Assembly: GCF_041397485.1 (NCBI RefSeq)
Contig: NZ_JAWKWO010000002.1
Location: forward strand, 496,001 to 560,000
Origin: Zhengella sp020637775
GTDB taxonomy: Bacteria > Pseudomonadota > Alphaproteobacteria > Rhizobiales > Rhizobiaceae
Length of the DNA: 64,000 nucleotides
Direction of reading: 5' to 3'
Shown here piece by piece: positions 45,644 to 53,846 of the stretch (the first letter of the stretch is position 1; every line of letters starts with the position of its first letter). The translations under genes were made by a program, and so were the position numbers. A model generated the notes under the pieces. It did no database searches. It saw only the letters and a list, made by a program, of their open reading frames with translations, and had not been told where the DNA came from.

Positions 45644-46045
45644 ATGAAGGCCATGAGCAGGCAGCCGCGCACATTCCTGGCTTCGCTGCGCCGCGACGGG
45701 CTGGCATTCGCCATTCTCGCGGCGGTGGTGATCCTGATCGTGCATGCAAAGCCGCTTGCCGAGGCGAAGGCGGCAGGCTCCCCCTTTGCCGGCATGATCT
45801 GCTCATCCTTCGGCGCCGTGCAGCCCGATCCCGGCCAGACGCCGGAAACGCCGCCGGGCGCCGACGATTGTCCCTTCTGCCTTGCCGGCGCGCATGTCCA
45901 GCCGGTTCTTGCCGCCGTTCCGCCCGCCCTGCCGGTCCTCACGCGCATGGCCTCACCCTTGCGCTGGACCCTTGGCCGGGACCGTGGCGGCGAGCCGTCC
46001 CGCACGCTGCCGCCGACCATCCGTGGCCCGCCGGTTTGCGTTTGA
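45644..46045 (+). CDS. DUF2946-like small membrane protein
   Basis: 133 aa. One N-terminal hydrophobic segment (LAFAILAAVVILIVH), then a polar domain with three Cys (ICSSFG; DDCPFCLAG), the pattern of DUF2946 proteins, which usually sit next to copper chaperones. Function unknown; metal binding by the Cys residues is inferred. The start could also be ATG 45653. Neither start has a strong ribosome site. 136 bp before the PCuAC gene. Confidence 0.7.
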   Translation: MKAMSRQPRTFLASLRRDGLAFAILAAVVILIVHAKPLAEAKAAGSPFAGMICSSFGAVQPDPGQTPETPPGADDCPFCLAGAHVQPVLAAVPPALPVLTRMASPLRWTLGRDRGGEPSRTLPPTIRGPPVCV

Positions 46046-46181
46046 GCAAGGACGCCATGTCCCGCACCTGCTTTGGTTGCGGGCGCTGAAACGCCTAAAC
46101 TGAACGAATCCCTTCTTTTTCACGGACGACCACCGTGCGGCGGATGGCGCCGGAATAGCCCATGCCGCCAGGAGCAAAGAC

Positions 46182-46748
46182 ATGAAACACACCCTCAAGA
46201 TCATCACGCTTGCCGCCGCGCTCGCGCTGCCGGGCCTTGCGGCCGTTCATCCCGCCATGGCGGAGGAAAAGGCGGCCATGCAGGCCCCGCTCAAGGCCGG
46301 CGACCTGGAGCTCACCGGTTTCTGGACCCGCGCCATGCTGCCCAACCAGCCGGCCGGCGGCGGCTTTGTCACCATCCGCAATTCAGGGTCGGCGGACGAC
46401 CGCCTCCTGAAGGTGGAAACGCCTCTGGCCCGCGGCGAGGTTCACGAGATGGCCGTCGTCGACGGCGTCATGCGCATGCGCGAACTGGCCGACGGCCTTC
46501 CGATCCCCGCCGGTGAAACGGTCGAACTCAAGCCGGGCAGCTTCCACATGATGTTTCTGGAGGTGAAGGAGCCCTTCAGGGAGGGCGGCACGGTGCCCGT
46601 CACGCTGACCTTCGAAAAGGCCGGCACGGTCGAAGCGGAACTGACCGTCATGCCCTTCGACCACGGCCGCATGAAGATGAACCAGGGCGACGGCAAGGGC
46701 ATGATGCATGGCGGCGGCCATGGCGGCATGATGAAGCAGGGCGGCTGA
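46182..46748 (+). CDS. Periplasmic copper chaperone PCuAC
   Basis: 188 aa. Cleavable signal peptide ending in AMAEE (about residue 27). The PCuAC/DUF461 domain shows the copper ligands: HEMAVVDGVMRM and SFHMMFLEV, matching the HxnMx...HxM arrangement. A Met/His/Gly-rich tail (GMMHGGGHGGMMKQGG) could bind additional copper. Delivers Cu(I) to cytochrome oxidase or other periplasmic targets. GGAG precedes the start. Confidence 0.9.
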   Translation: MKHTLKIITLAAALALPGLAAVHPAMAEEKAAMQAPLKAGDLELTGFWTRAMLPNQPAGGGFVTIRNSGSADDRLLKVETPLARGEVHEMAVVDGVMRMRELADGLPIPAGETVELKPGSFHMMFLEVKEPFREGGTVPVTLTFEKAGTVEAELTVMPFDHGRMKMNQGDGKGMMHGGGHGGMMKQGG

Positions 46749-46755
46749 CCCGTCC

Positions 46756-47457
46756 TCAGGTCAGGATGGCCGCAAGAAAGGATTTGAGGTCGTCGGTCAC
46801 ATGATCGACGACCCCCGTTTCGGCCTCGTCGCGTTCCCAGACCTCGGCGAAATCCGGTTCGAAATTGCGTGGCACGATCAGCACCGTCTTCATGCCCAGC
46901 GCCTTGGGCACGGTGAGATTGCGCGCCAGGTCCTCGAACATCGCCGATTGTTCACCCGCCACGCGATGCAGCGCAGTGAACTTGTCATAGGTCTCCTGTG
47001 CCGGCTTCGGCACCAGGCCGGCGGCCACGATATCGAAAATCTCGTCGAAATGGTCGAGAATGCCCAATTGCCGCGCGGTGCGCTCGGCATGGCCCCGGTC
47101 GCCATTGGTGAAGATGAACTTGCGCCCGGGCAGGGCGGCAATGGCTTCGCCCAGGTCCGGGTCGGGCGTGAGCCACGAATAATCGATGTCATGCACCTTT
47201 TCCAAAAAATCGTCCGGGTCGATCCCATGGACCTCCATCAGACCTTTCAGGGTCGTGCCGTAGTCGCGGTAGAAATCCTTCTGCACCTTGCGCGCCGCTT
47301 CGCGCGGCAATTGCAGCAGGTCTGAAACATACTGCGTCATGCGCACGTCGATCTGCGCGAACAGGTTGGCATGATGGGGGTAGAGGGTGTTGTCGAGGTC
47401 GAAAACCCAGTTGCGCACATGCGCGAAGGTTTCACGCGGGGAAGGCGGCTTCGTCAT
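46756..47457 (-). CDS. HAD-family pyrimidine 5'-nucleotidase
   Basis: 233 aa. HAD motifs: VFDLDNTLY (nucleophile Asp and acid/base Asp), IFTNGD (Thr of motif II), and the Lys in GLVPKPAQETY, followed by acidic motif FEDLARNL. The SDT1-like subgroup hydrolyses UMP/CMP. In rhizobial relatives this gene lies between argB and dapD, as it does here in spirit although accessory genes intervene. Its 3' end is 7 nt from the convergent PCuAC gene. Confidence 0.9.
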   Translation of the reverse strand: MTKPPSPRETFAHVRNWVFDLDNTLYPHHANLFAQIDVRMTQYVSDLLQLPREAARKVQKDFYRDYGTTLKGLMEVHGIDPDDFLEKVHDIDYSWLTPDPDLGEAIAALPGRKFIFTNGDRGHAERTARQLGILDHFDEIFDIVAAGLVPKPAQETYDKFTALHRVAGEQSAMFEDLARNLTVPKALGMKTVLIVPRNFEPDFAEVWERDEAETGVVDHVTDDLKSFLAAILT

Positions 47458-47579
47458 GCTGCATCCATTTCTGCGAGGGTGAGGACTTGCCGGGATTTGT
47501 CGAAAATTCTCATAAGCACATCAGAAATATCTTAAACGAAGGCGGTTAGGGTACACGTCACGCAGCAGGAGTTCGTGAC

Positions 47580-48341
47580 ATGAAATTCATCATGTGGAAA
47601 GCCTTCCTGGTTTGCACAGGCGCCCTGATGGTGACATCGGGCCTTGTCGTCCTTGTTGACAGGATGTCCCTTGCCGGATTCGACACGGCCAGTGTGATCA
47701 TGGCTTCGCTGGCGCCCTATGCCATCTCCATGCCGCTCGTCGGCTACCTTCTGTACCAGTCGGAGAAGCACCGCAAGGCCATCGCCGAACTCGATGCCGC
47801 GCGCGAGGACCTGGAGCGCTCGAACGCCGACCTGCGCCGCCGGGTCGAGATCGATCCGATGACCGGGTTCCTGAACCGCGAATACTTCATGACGAAACTC
47901 TCGACCCTGCGCCGCAAGACCGATCGCGGCACCTTGCTGATTCTCGATGCCGATCATTTCAAGTCGATCAATGACCGCTATGGACATTTGACCGGCGACG
48001 AAGCGCTGATCGTCATCACCCGGCGCATCCGTGAGAATGTCCGCGAACAGGACATCCTTGGCAGGATCGGCGGCGAGGAGTTCGGCATCTATCTGCGCGG
48101 CGCCGGCCGTGACGAGGCCCGCATCGTTGCCGAACGGGTGCGTATCGCCGTCGAGGAGATCGTCTTCGAACCGGAAGCCGGCAAGCGCCATGCCCTGACA
48201 GTGTCCATCGGCGGCGTGGTCGAAGCCCAGGACCTGCCGCTGCCCGAGGCGCTGCGCCGGGCCGATACCTCGCTCTATGCCGCCAAGCATCGCGGCCGCA
48301 ACCTGGTGGTGATCGACGACGCACCGACGCGGGCCGCTTGA
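47580..48341 (+). CDS. Membrane-bound diguanylate cyclase (GGDEF)
   Basis: 253 aa. Two N-terminal membrane helices (about residues 5-25 and 38-60), a short coiled-coil linker (AIAELDAAREDLERS) and a GGDEF domain with GGEEF at the active site, so activity is expected. An inhibitory I-site RxxD (REQD) lies 5 residues before GGEEF, allowing product feedback. It should make cyclic di-GMP. AGGAG precedes the ATG; it is divergent from the nucleotidase gene. Confidence 0.92.
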   Translation: MKFIMWKAFLVCTGALMVTSGLVVLVDRMSLAGFDTASVIMASLAPYAISMPLVGYLLYQSEKHRKAIAELDAAREDLERSNADLRRRVEIDPMTGFLNREYFMTKLSTLRRKTDRGTLLILDADHFKSINDRYGHLTGDEALIVITRRIRENVREQDILGRIGGEEFGIYLRGAGRDEARIVAERVRIAVEEIVFEPEAGKRHALTVSIGGVVEAQDLPLPEALRRADTSLYAAKHRGRNLVVIDDAPTRAA

Positions 48342-48399
48342 TCGCAGGTCCGTTTGAAGGCTAAACGCTTCGGGCCGTTCCCCCGCCCGGAGTCCCCCC

Positions 48400-49317
48400 A
48401 TGGAAGCCTGGATCGTCATCACGATCGCCGCCGCCTTCATCCAGAACATCCGTTCCAGCCTTCAGAAGCATCTGAAGGGCGCCATGGGAACCACGGGCGC
48501 CACCTTCGTGCGTTTCGGATTCGGTGCGCCCTTCGCCCTTCTGTTCCTGCTGGGCTCCCTTCATGCGTCCGGTCTGGCCTTGCCTGCGCCCAATCGCGGA
48601 TTCATGCTCTGGGTTACGGTCGGCGCGGTCTCCCAGATCGCGGCCCAGGCGCTGCTGGTGCAAATGTTCTCGCTGCGCAATTTCGCCGTCGGCAGCGCCT
48701 ATTCCCGCACGGAGCCCGCCCAGGCGGCCATTTTCGGCCTGATCTTCCTGGGTGACCGGGTGTCGCCCGGCGCTTTGGTCGCCATCTGCGTATCCGTGGC
48801 CGGCGTGATGCTGATTTCGGTGGCGCGCGGACCGGTCAATGCCCGCGCGCTTGTCGCCTCCGTTTTCACCCGCACCGCGGCCATCGGGCTGGCATCGGGC
48901 ACGATCTTCGGCATAGCGGCGGTGGCCTATCGCGCGGCGTCGCTTTCGCTGGGTGAAACCATGGCGGTGCCGGATTTCTTCGTGCAGGCCGCTTGCGTCC
49001 TGGTCGTCGCCATTCTTCTTCAGACCGCCCTGATGCTGGGCTGGATGCTGTGGCGCGACCGCGCCGAACTCGGACGCATCCGCGCTGCCTGGCGCATGTC
49101 GGCCCTGACCGGGCTGGCCGGTGCGACGGCATCCTTCCTTTGGTTTGCCGCCATGACGCTGGAACAGGCCGCGGTGGTCAAGGCGCTGGGCCAGATCGAG
49201 ATGCTGTTCATCTTCGCCTCCACGGTCTTCGTGTTCAGGGAACACATGAACCGGCTGGAAGTCGCCGGTTGCAGCATGATCGTTGCCGGCATCGTGCTGC
49301 TGGTACTGCTGCCCTGA
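48400..49317 (+). CDS. EamA/DMT-family transporter
   Basis: 305 aa with about ten hydrophobic helices. The motif SAYSRTEPAQAAIFGLIFLGD at the end of the first half and FIFASTVFVFREHMNR near the end resemble EamA proteins. Substrate unknown. 58 nt after the GGDEF gene and 73 nt before the ligase-like gene; no operon structure is obvious. Confidence 0.83.
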   Translation: MEAWIVITIAAAFIQNIRSSLQKHLKGAMGTTGATFVRFGFGAPFALLFLLGSLHASGLALPAPNRGFMLWVTVGAVSQIAAQALLVQMFSLRNFAVGSAYSRTEPAQAAIFGLIFLGDRVSPGALVAICVSVAGVMLISVARGPVNARALVASVFTRTAAIGLASGTIFGIAAVAYRAASLSLGETMAVPDFFVQAACVLVVAILLQTALMLGWMLWRDRAELGRIRAAWRMSALTGLAGATASFLWFAAMTLEQAAVVKALGQIEMLFIFASTVFVFREHMNRLEVAGCSMIVAGIVLLVLLP

Positions 49318-49351
49318 CGGGCGCCTTGCCAGTAGACAGGTTTCCTCTTGA

Positions 49352-49370
49352 TTGTTATACAAGATAACAA
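49352..49370. promoter_or_regulatory. Palindromic operator upstream of the feruloyl-CoA synthase-like gene
   Basis: TTGTTAT (49352-49358) and ATAACAA (49364-49370) form a perfect 7-bp inverted repeat with 5-nt spacer, 20 bp before the start codon, in the AT-richest part of the gap. Its first 11 bases, TTGTTATACAA, fit the GntR/FadR consensus TNGTNNNACNA; MarR-type sites are also similar. A related half-site lies before the TRAP operon (54956). Confidence 0.5.
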
Positions 49371-49390
49371 AATGCGTGAGGGAGGAACCG

Positions 49391-51256
49391 ATGGCGCTTC
49401 TGAATGTTCCCGGCATGCGGCCGGTCCTGCTAGGCGATCTCGCGGTCGAGGCGGAGCGCCGGGATGACGGCGCGGTGATCCTGCGCTCGCCCTTTCCATT
49501 GGCGCAATCGGCACGCTCCGTCACCGACCGGTTGGAGGACTGGGCGGAAAAAGCGCCGGACCGCATCTTCCTGGCAGACCGTTTCGAGGGGATGTGGCGC
49601 ACTGTCACCTATGCCGGGGCGCTGGCGCAGGTTCGTTCCATCGGTGAATACATGCTGGCCCATGGCCTTTCCGCCGAGAAACCCCTTGTCATCCTTTCGG
49701 GGAACAGTATCGAGCACGGATTGATGGCGCTTGGCGCCATGTATGCCGGCATTCCCTACGCGCCGGTCTCGACTGCCTATTCGCTGGTCTCGCAGGATCA
49801 CGCCAAGCTGAAACATGTCTGTAACCTGCTGACGCCGGGCATGATTTTCACCGCCGAGGGCAAGCCATTCGAAAAGGCGCTTGCAGCGGTGATGAAGCCG
49901 GGCATGACACTGGTCGTCGCCCGCGAGCCCGTGGAGGGCTACGAGACCCATTCCTTCGAGGAACTGGCGGCAACCCCGGCGCGCCAGGCTGTCGATGCTG
50001 CCCATGCCGCGATCACGCCGGACACGGTGGCCAAGTTCCTTTTCACCTCCGGCTCCACCGGCATGCCCAAGGCGGTCATCAACACCCATGGCATGATGGC
50101 CTGCAACCAGGAGATGATCGCCAATGCCATGGCCTTCCTGAAGGAAGAGCCGCCGGTTCTGGTCGACTGGCTGCCGTGGAACCACACCGCTGGCGGCAAC
50201 CACAATTTCGGGCTTGTGCTCTACAATGGCGGCTCGCTCTACATCGACGATGGCGCGCCGACGCCCAGGGGCATCGCGGCAACGGTGCGCAACCTCACCG
50301 AGATCGCGCCGACCCTCTATTTCAATGTGCCCAAGGGCTATGAGATGCTCACCGCCCAGTTTGCGGAAAACGAGGCGCTGCGCCGCAATTTCTATTCGCG
50401 CCTGAAGCTGATGCAATATGCCGGCGCGGGTCTGGCGCAGCATGTCTGGGATGCGCTGGAGAGCTTCGCCGAACAGACCGTGGGCGAGAAGATCATCATC
50501 GTGACCGGTTACGGGTCGACCGAAACCGCGCCCTTTGCGCTGACCACCACCTGGGCGGTGGAGCGGCCCGGAGAGGTGGGCCTGCCGGCGCCGGGCCTCG
50601 AACTGAAGCTGGTGCAAAACGCCGAGAAGACGGAAGTGCGCCTGCGCGGGCCGTCCATCACGCCTGGCTACTGGCGCCAGCCCGACAAGACGAAGGAAGC
50701 CTTCGACGAGGAGGGCTTCTATCTCATGGGCGATGCGCTGAAATTCGTCGATCCGCAGGATCCGAACAAGGGCCTGATCTTCGATGGCCGCGTGACCGAG
50801 GATTTCAAGCTGTCCACCGGCACTTGGGTCGATTTCGCCGGGGTGCGGGCGAAGATCGTCAAGACCTTCGCCCCCTATGTGCGCGATGCCGTGCTGACGG
50901 GTCTCAACCGCAATTTCATCGGCGCGCTGCTCTTCACCGATCATGATGCCGTGCGGCGGATCGCGCCCGAACTGGCCGATGCCGACGATGCGGCCGTCGC
51001 CGCCCATCCGCAGGTGCGCCGCATCTTCCAGGAGCGGCTGGATGCGCTGGGCGCCACGTCGACCGGCAGTTCCAATTTCGTTGCCCGCGCGATCATCGTC
51101 GACAGTCCGCCCTCGCTCGACGATCACGAGGTGACCGACAAGGGCTCGATCAACCAGCGCGCGGTCATGGCCGCCCGCGCCCATCTCATCGAGAACATCT
51201 ATGCCGACCAGCCGGTGGACCACGTGCTGGTTACGAACAGGCAGACGAAGGCGTGA
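49391..51256 (+). CDS. fcs: Feruloyl-CoA synthase-like acyl-CoA ligase
   Basis: 621 aa from ATG 49391 (GGAGGA upstream). AMP-forming acyl-CoA synthetase: P-loop LFTSGSTGMPKAV, adenylate motif YGSTETAP, and the hinge/C-terminal motif DGRVTEDFKLSTGTWVD, where the feruloyl/aromatic ligase branch differs from fatty acyl-CoA ligases. It should activate a hydroxycinnamate with ATP and CoA. The assignment to ferulate is by family resemblance; no hydratase-lyase or vanillin dehydrogenase is in the window. Its stop is 6 nt before the hairpin array. Confidence 0.82.
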   Translation: MALLNVPGMRPVLLGDLAVEAERRDDGAVILRSPFPLAQSARSVTDRLEDWAEKAPDRIFLADRFEGMWRTVTYAGALAQVRSIGEYMLAHGLSAEKPLVILSGNSIEHGLMALGAMYAGIPYAPVSTAYSLVSQDHAKLKHVCNLLTPGMIFTAEGKPFEKALAAVMKPGMTLVVAREPVEGYETHSFEELAATPARQAVDAAHAAITPDTVAKFLFTSGSTGMPKAVINTHGMMACNQEMIANAMAFLKEEPPVLVDWLPWNHTAGGNHNFGLVLYNGGSLYIDDGAPTPRGIAATVRNLTEIAPTLYFNVPKGYEMLTAQFAENEALRRNFYSRLKLMQYAGAGLAQHVWDALESFAEQTVGEKIIIVTGYGSTETAPFALTTTWAVERPGEVGLPAPGLELKLVQNAEKTEVRLRGPSITPGYWRQPDKTKEAFDEEGFYLMGDALKFVDPQDPNKGLIFDGRVTEDFKLSTGTWVDFAGVRAKIVKTFAPYVRDAVLTGLNRNFIGALLFTDHDAVRRIAPELADADDAAVAAHPQVRRIFQERLDALGATSTGSSNFVARAIIVDSPPSLDDHEVTDKGSINQRAVMAARAHLIENIYADQPVDHVLVTNRQTKA

Positions 51257-51262
51257 GGACAA

Positions 51263-51414
51263 GCAATTTCAGCGAAAGTTGCAGACTTTCGCGCTCGTGA
51301 AATTGCGTGAGAGGGGGCAATTTCAGCGAAAGTTGCAGACTTTCGCGCTCGTGAAATTGCGTGAGAGGGGGCAATTTCAGCGAAAGTTGCAGACTTTCGC
51401 GCTCGTGAAATTGC
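51263..51414. repeat. Array of three identical bulged hairpins (54-nt period)
   Basis: Each 44-nt unit starts GCAATTTCAGCGAAAGTTGC and ends GCTCGTGAAATTGC. Nine bases at its ends pair (GCAATTTCA with TGAAATTGC), an inner 8-bp stem pairs GCGAAAGT with ACTTTCGC around the loop TGCAG, and GCTCG bulges on the 3' side. Units begin at 51263, 51317 and 51371 and are separated by the identical 10-nt spacer GTGAGAGGGG. All three copies are the same. The array fills the gap between two convergent genes. I found no further copy in the window. Confidence 0.95.
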
Positions 51415-51435
51415 GTGAAAAGACCATCAGGCGGT

Positions 51436-51900
51436 TCAGAGCACTTCGAAGAAGGTGATGCGAACGTGATCAGCCTGCCTTGAGCCGGTGCCGACACAGA
51501 TTATCCGGTTGAGCCAGGCGTAGCGCTCGTCGCCCGTCTCGAAACGCGGATGCGTGCGCATGTAGTAGCGCGACGGATCGACGGCCTCGCCGCGCGCCAG
51601 CGCCGCGATCACCTCGGCCGGACCGTGCCGGAACCCGAAATTGCGGATGTCGATCAACGCGCCGTCATGCGTTTCCATGGAATAGCGCGTGTCCAGTTCC
51701 GCCGTGCCGTCGGCAAGGATCGTCTGCCAGTCCGCACCCAGGTTCAGGATCGTCCCGTTGAGCCGTTCGCCCGTCACCGTGCCGCCGGTGATCGGAATGA
51801 TCCGGCGTTTTCCGCGCGGCGCGTCCCCCAGTTCCATGATCGGGGCCAGTTCGACTTTCAGGTCGCACAGGTGCCTCAGTTCCGGAGTGGCTACGTCCAT
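51436..51900 (-). CDS. DUF3237 domain protein
   Basis: 154 aa. The N-terminal LCDLKVELAPIMELGDAPRG and C-terminal YAWLNRIICVGTGSR...VRITFFEVL pattern are those of DUF3237, a small beta-barrel-like family of unknown function. It is often found next to aromatic or TRAP-transport genes. It is the last gene of the minus-strand operon dctP-dctQ-dctM-DUF3237, with a 35-nt gap to dctM. Confidence 0.85.
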   Translation of the reverse strand: MDVATPELRHLCDLKVELAPIMELGDAPRGKRRIIPITGGTVTGERLNGTILNLGADWQTILADGTAELDTRYSMETHDGALIDIRNFGFRHGPAEVIAALARGEAVDPSRYYMRTHPRFETGDERYAWLNRIICVGTGSRQADHVRITFFEVL

Positions 51901-51935
51901 CGTTTCTCTCCCTCGTCATTCCGGCGCTCGCGCGC

Positions 51936-53231
51936 TCAATTCATCGTCATCGGCAGGAACAGCACCAGGCCGGGGAAGACGACAAGCAGGATCAGCCGCA
52001 GCACGTCCACCGCCACGAAGGGCAGGACGCCGCGGAAGATCGTCGGCAGTTTCACTTCCCGCGCGATCGTGTTGATGACGAAGACGTTCATGCCGACCGG
52101 CGGCGTGATGAGCCCCAGTTCCACCGTCATGACGATGATGACGCCGAACCAGATGGGATCGAAGCCGAGCTGGATGATGACGGGGAAGACGATCGGCACC
52201 AGCAGGATGATCATCGCCATGGCATCCAGGATGCAGCCCATCAGCAGGAAGAAGCCAAGGATGATGGCCAGCGTGCCATAGGCGCCGAGGTCGAGCGCCA
52301 CGAGGAAAGCGGTGATCTTTTGCGGCGTCTGGGTGATCGCCAGGAAATAGCCGAACAGGATCGCGCCGATCAGGATCGTGTAGATGGCGACCGAGGTGCG
52401 CAATGCTTCGACAAGGCTTTCGAGGATGAGACGCGGCCCGAGCCGGCCGCGGGCGATGCCGATCAGCGCGGTCAGCAGCGAGCCCACGGCGGCGGCTTCC
52501 GTCGCCGTCACCACGCCGAAATAGATCGACCCGATGATGGCGATGAACAGCAGCAGCACGGCCCAGACGCCGCTGAGCGAACGGATTGCCGCGCCGAGGC
52601 GAAAGGGCTCGCCGGCGGGCAGCGACCGGGCATAGGCGATGCGAACCGTGGCCATGTACATGAGAATGGCCAGCAGGCCCGGCACCACGCCGGCGATGAA
52701 CAGCTTGCCCACGTCCTGTTCGGTGATGAAGGCATAGACGGCCAGCACCACCGAAGGCGGAATGAGGATGCCGAGCGTGCCGCCGGCGGCGATCACGCCG
52801 GCCGCGACATCGTCGCGATAGCCCACGCGCTGCATTTCCGGCAGGGCGATCTTGGTCATGGTGGCGGCTGTGGCCACCGACGAGCCGCAGATCGCGGCAA
52901 AGCCGGCACAGGCGCCCACGGTCGACAGCGCCATGCCGCCCTTGAAAGAGCCGAACCAGGCTTGCCCGGTACGGAACAGTTCGCGTGACATGCCGGAATT
53001 GGTGGCCAGCACACCCATCAGGATGAAGAAGGGAATGAGACTGAGGTTGAAATCGGTGATCGTGCGCACCGGTGACTGTGCCAGCAGGTTCAGCGCCGGT
53101 TTCCACCCGGTGATCGCGGCGAACCCGCCCACGCCGACAAGGCCCATGGCAATGCCGATCGGCACGCGCAGCAGCATCAGCGCGAAGAGGACGACGAAGC
53201 CGGAGACGGCGATGAAATCAGCGCTGCTCAT
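51936..53231 (-). CDS. dctM: TRAP transporter large membrane subunit (DctM family)
   Basis: 431 aa, about 12 hydrophobic helices. Typical blocks: PFFILMGVLATNSG, CGSSVATAATM, GILIPPSVVLAVYAF and LVPIVFPVIIQLGFDPIWFGV. It is the ion-coupled permease of a tripartite periplasmic transporter. ATGA overlap with dctQ upstream shows translational coupling. Confidence 0.93.
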   Translation of the reverse strand: MSSADFIAVSGFVVLFALMLLRVPIGIAMGLVGVGGFAAITGWKPALNLLAQSPVRTITDFNLSLIPFFILMGVLATNSGMSRELFRTGQAWFGSFKGGMALSTVGACAGFAAICGSSVATAATMTKIALPEMQRVGYRDDVAAGVIAAGGTLGILIPPSVVLAVYAFITEQDVGKLFIAGVVPGLLAILMYMATVRIAYARSLPAGEPFRLGAAIRSLSGVWAVLLLFIAIIGSIYFGVVTATEAAAVGSLLTALIGIARGRLGPRLILESLVEALRTSVAIYTILIGAILFGYFLAITQTPQKITAFLVALDLGAYGTLAIILGFFLLMGCILDAMAMIILLVPIVFPVIIQLGFDPIWFGVIIVMTVELGLITPPVGMNVFVINTIAREVKLPTIFRGVLPFVAVDVLRLILLVVFPGLVLFLPMTMN

Positions 53232-53773
53232 GGCCGGGTCTCCGTTTCATCCATGTCCGCGATCTCGGTGCTTTCGAAATGCTCGAGCGTGGCCCGCCCG
53301 CTCGCCACCAGGATGAGCCGCGCCAGGATGGCGACATTGGCGAAGGCCACGCCAAGCCAGATGAAGGCGAGGAAGATCCATGCCGGCATGCGCAGGTCGA
53401 ATGTCGCCTCGCCGCTGTGGAAGGCGCTGGTAACCCGGCCGAACATCTTCCAGGTCAGCAGCACCGAGAACAGCAGCAGCACGGCCCAGGCAAAACTGTC
53501 GATCCAGCGCCTGGCGCCGGCAGGCAGCAACTCGGCGACGATATCCACCTTGATATGCGAGCCGCGAAAGCCGACGGAAGCGAAGCCCCACATGATGGCG
53601 GCGCCGATCAGGAAACGCGAAAGATCGAACGCATCGGGCACCGGCCATGCCAGCAGGTAGCGGCCGATGGCCGAGACGACGATCAGGATGGTGACGAGCG
53701 CCAGAAGGACGCCCGCCACGTTCTCGATGGCAAGCGACATGCGTTCCAGCAGGCCGGCTGGCGGCTTGGTCAT
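53228..53773 (-). CDS. dctQ: TRAP transporter small membrane subunit (DctQ family)
   Basis: 181 aa from ATG 53773, with GGAG upstream; an ATG at 53800 would add nine residues. Four hydrophobic helices, DctQ signature FLIGAAIMWGFASVGFRGSHIKVD. The charged C-terminal tail is cytoplasmic. Partner of DctM; its stop overlaps the dctM start. Confidence 0.9.
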   Translation of the reverse strand: MTKPPAGLLERMSLAIENVAGVLLALVTILIVVSAIGRYLLAWPVPDAFDLSRFLIGAAIMWGFASVGFRGSHIKVDIVAELLPAGARRWIDSFAWAVLLLFSVLLTWKMFGRVTSAFHSGEATFDLRMPAWIFLAFIWLGVAFANVAILARLILVASGRATLEHFESTEIADMDETETRP

Positions 53774-53846
53774 CGCTGGCTCCGGAAAGCTGGGGGTCAT
53801 GAGCCGCCGGCAAGGTTCCGGCGGCTCGCGATACGGGACGGTAGGC

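Noticed and set aside
49430..51262. 610-aa minus-strand frame opposite the ligase-like gene
   Set aside because: No domain, atypical composition, and exactly antisense to a strongly supported CDS.
51263..51414. CRISPR array
   Set aside because: The intervals between palindromes are only 10 nt and identical, there are only three units, and no cas gene is near.
51201..51497. 18-aa repeat proteins read through the hairpin array on either strand
   Set aside because: They arise only because the 54-nt period is a multiple of three; they extend out of frame with flanking genes and lack ribosome sites.
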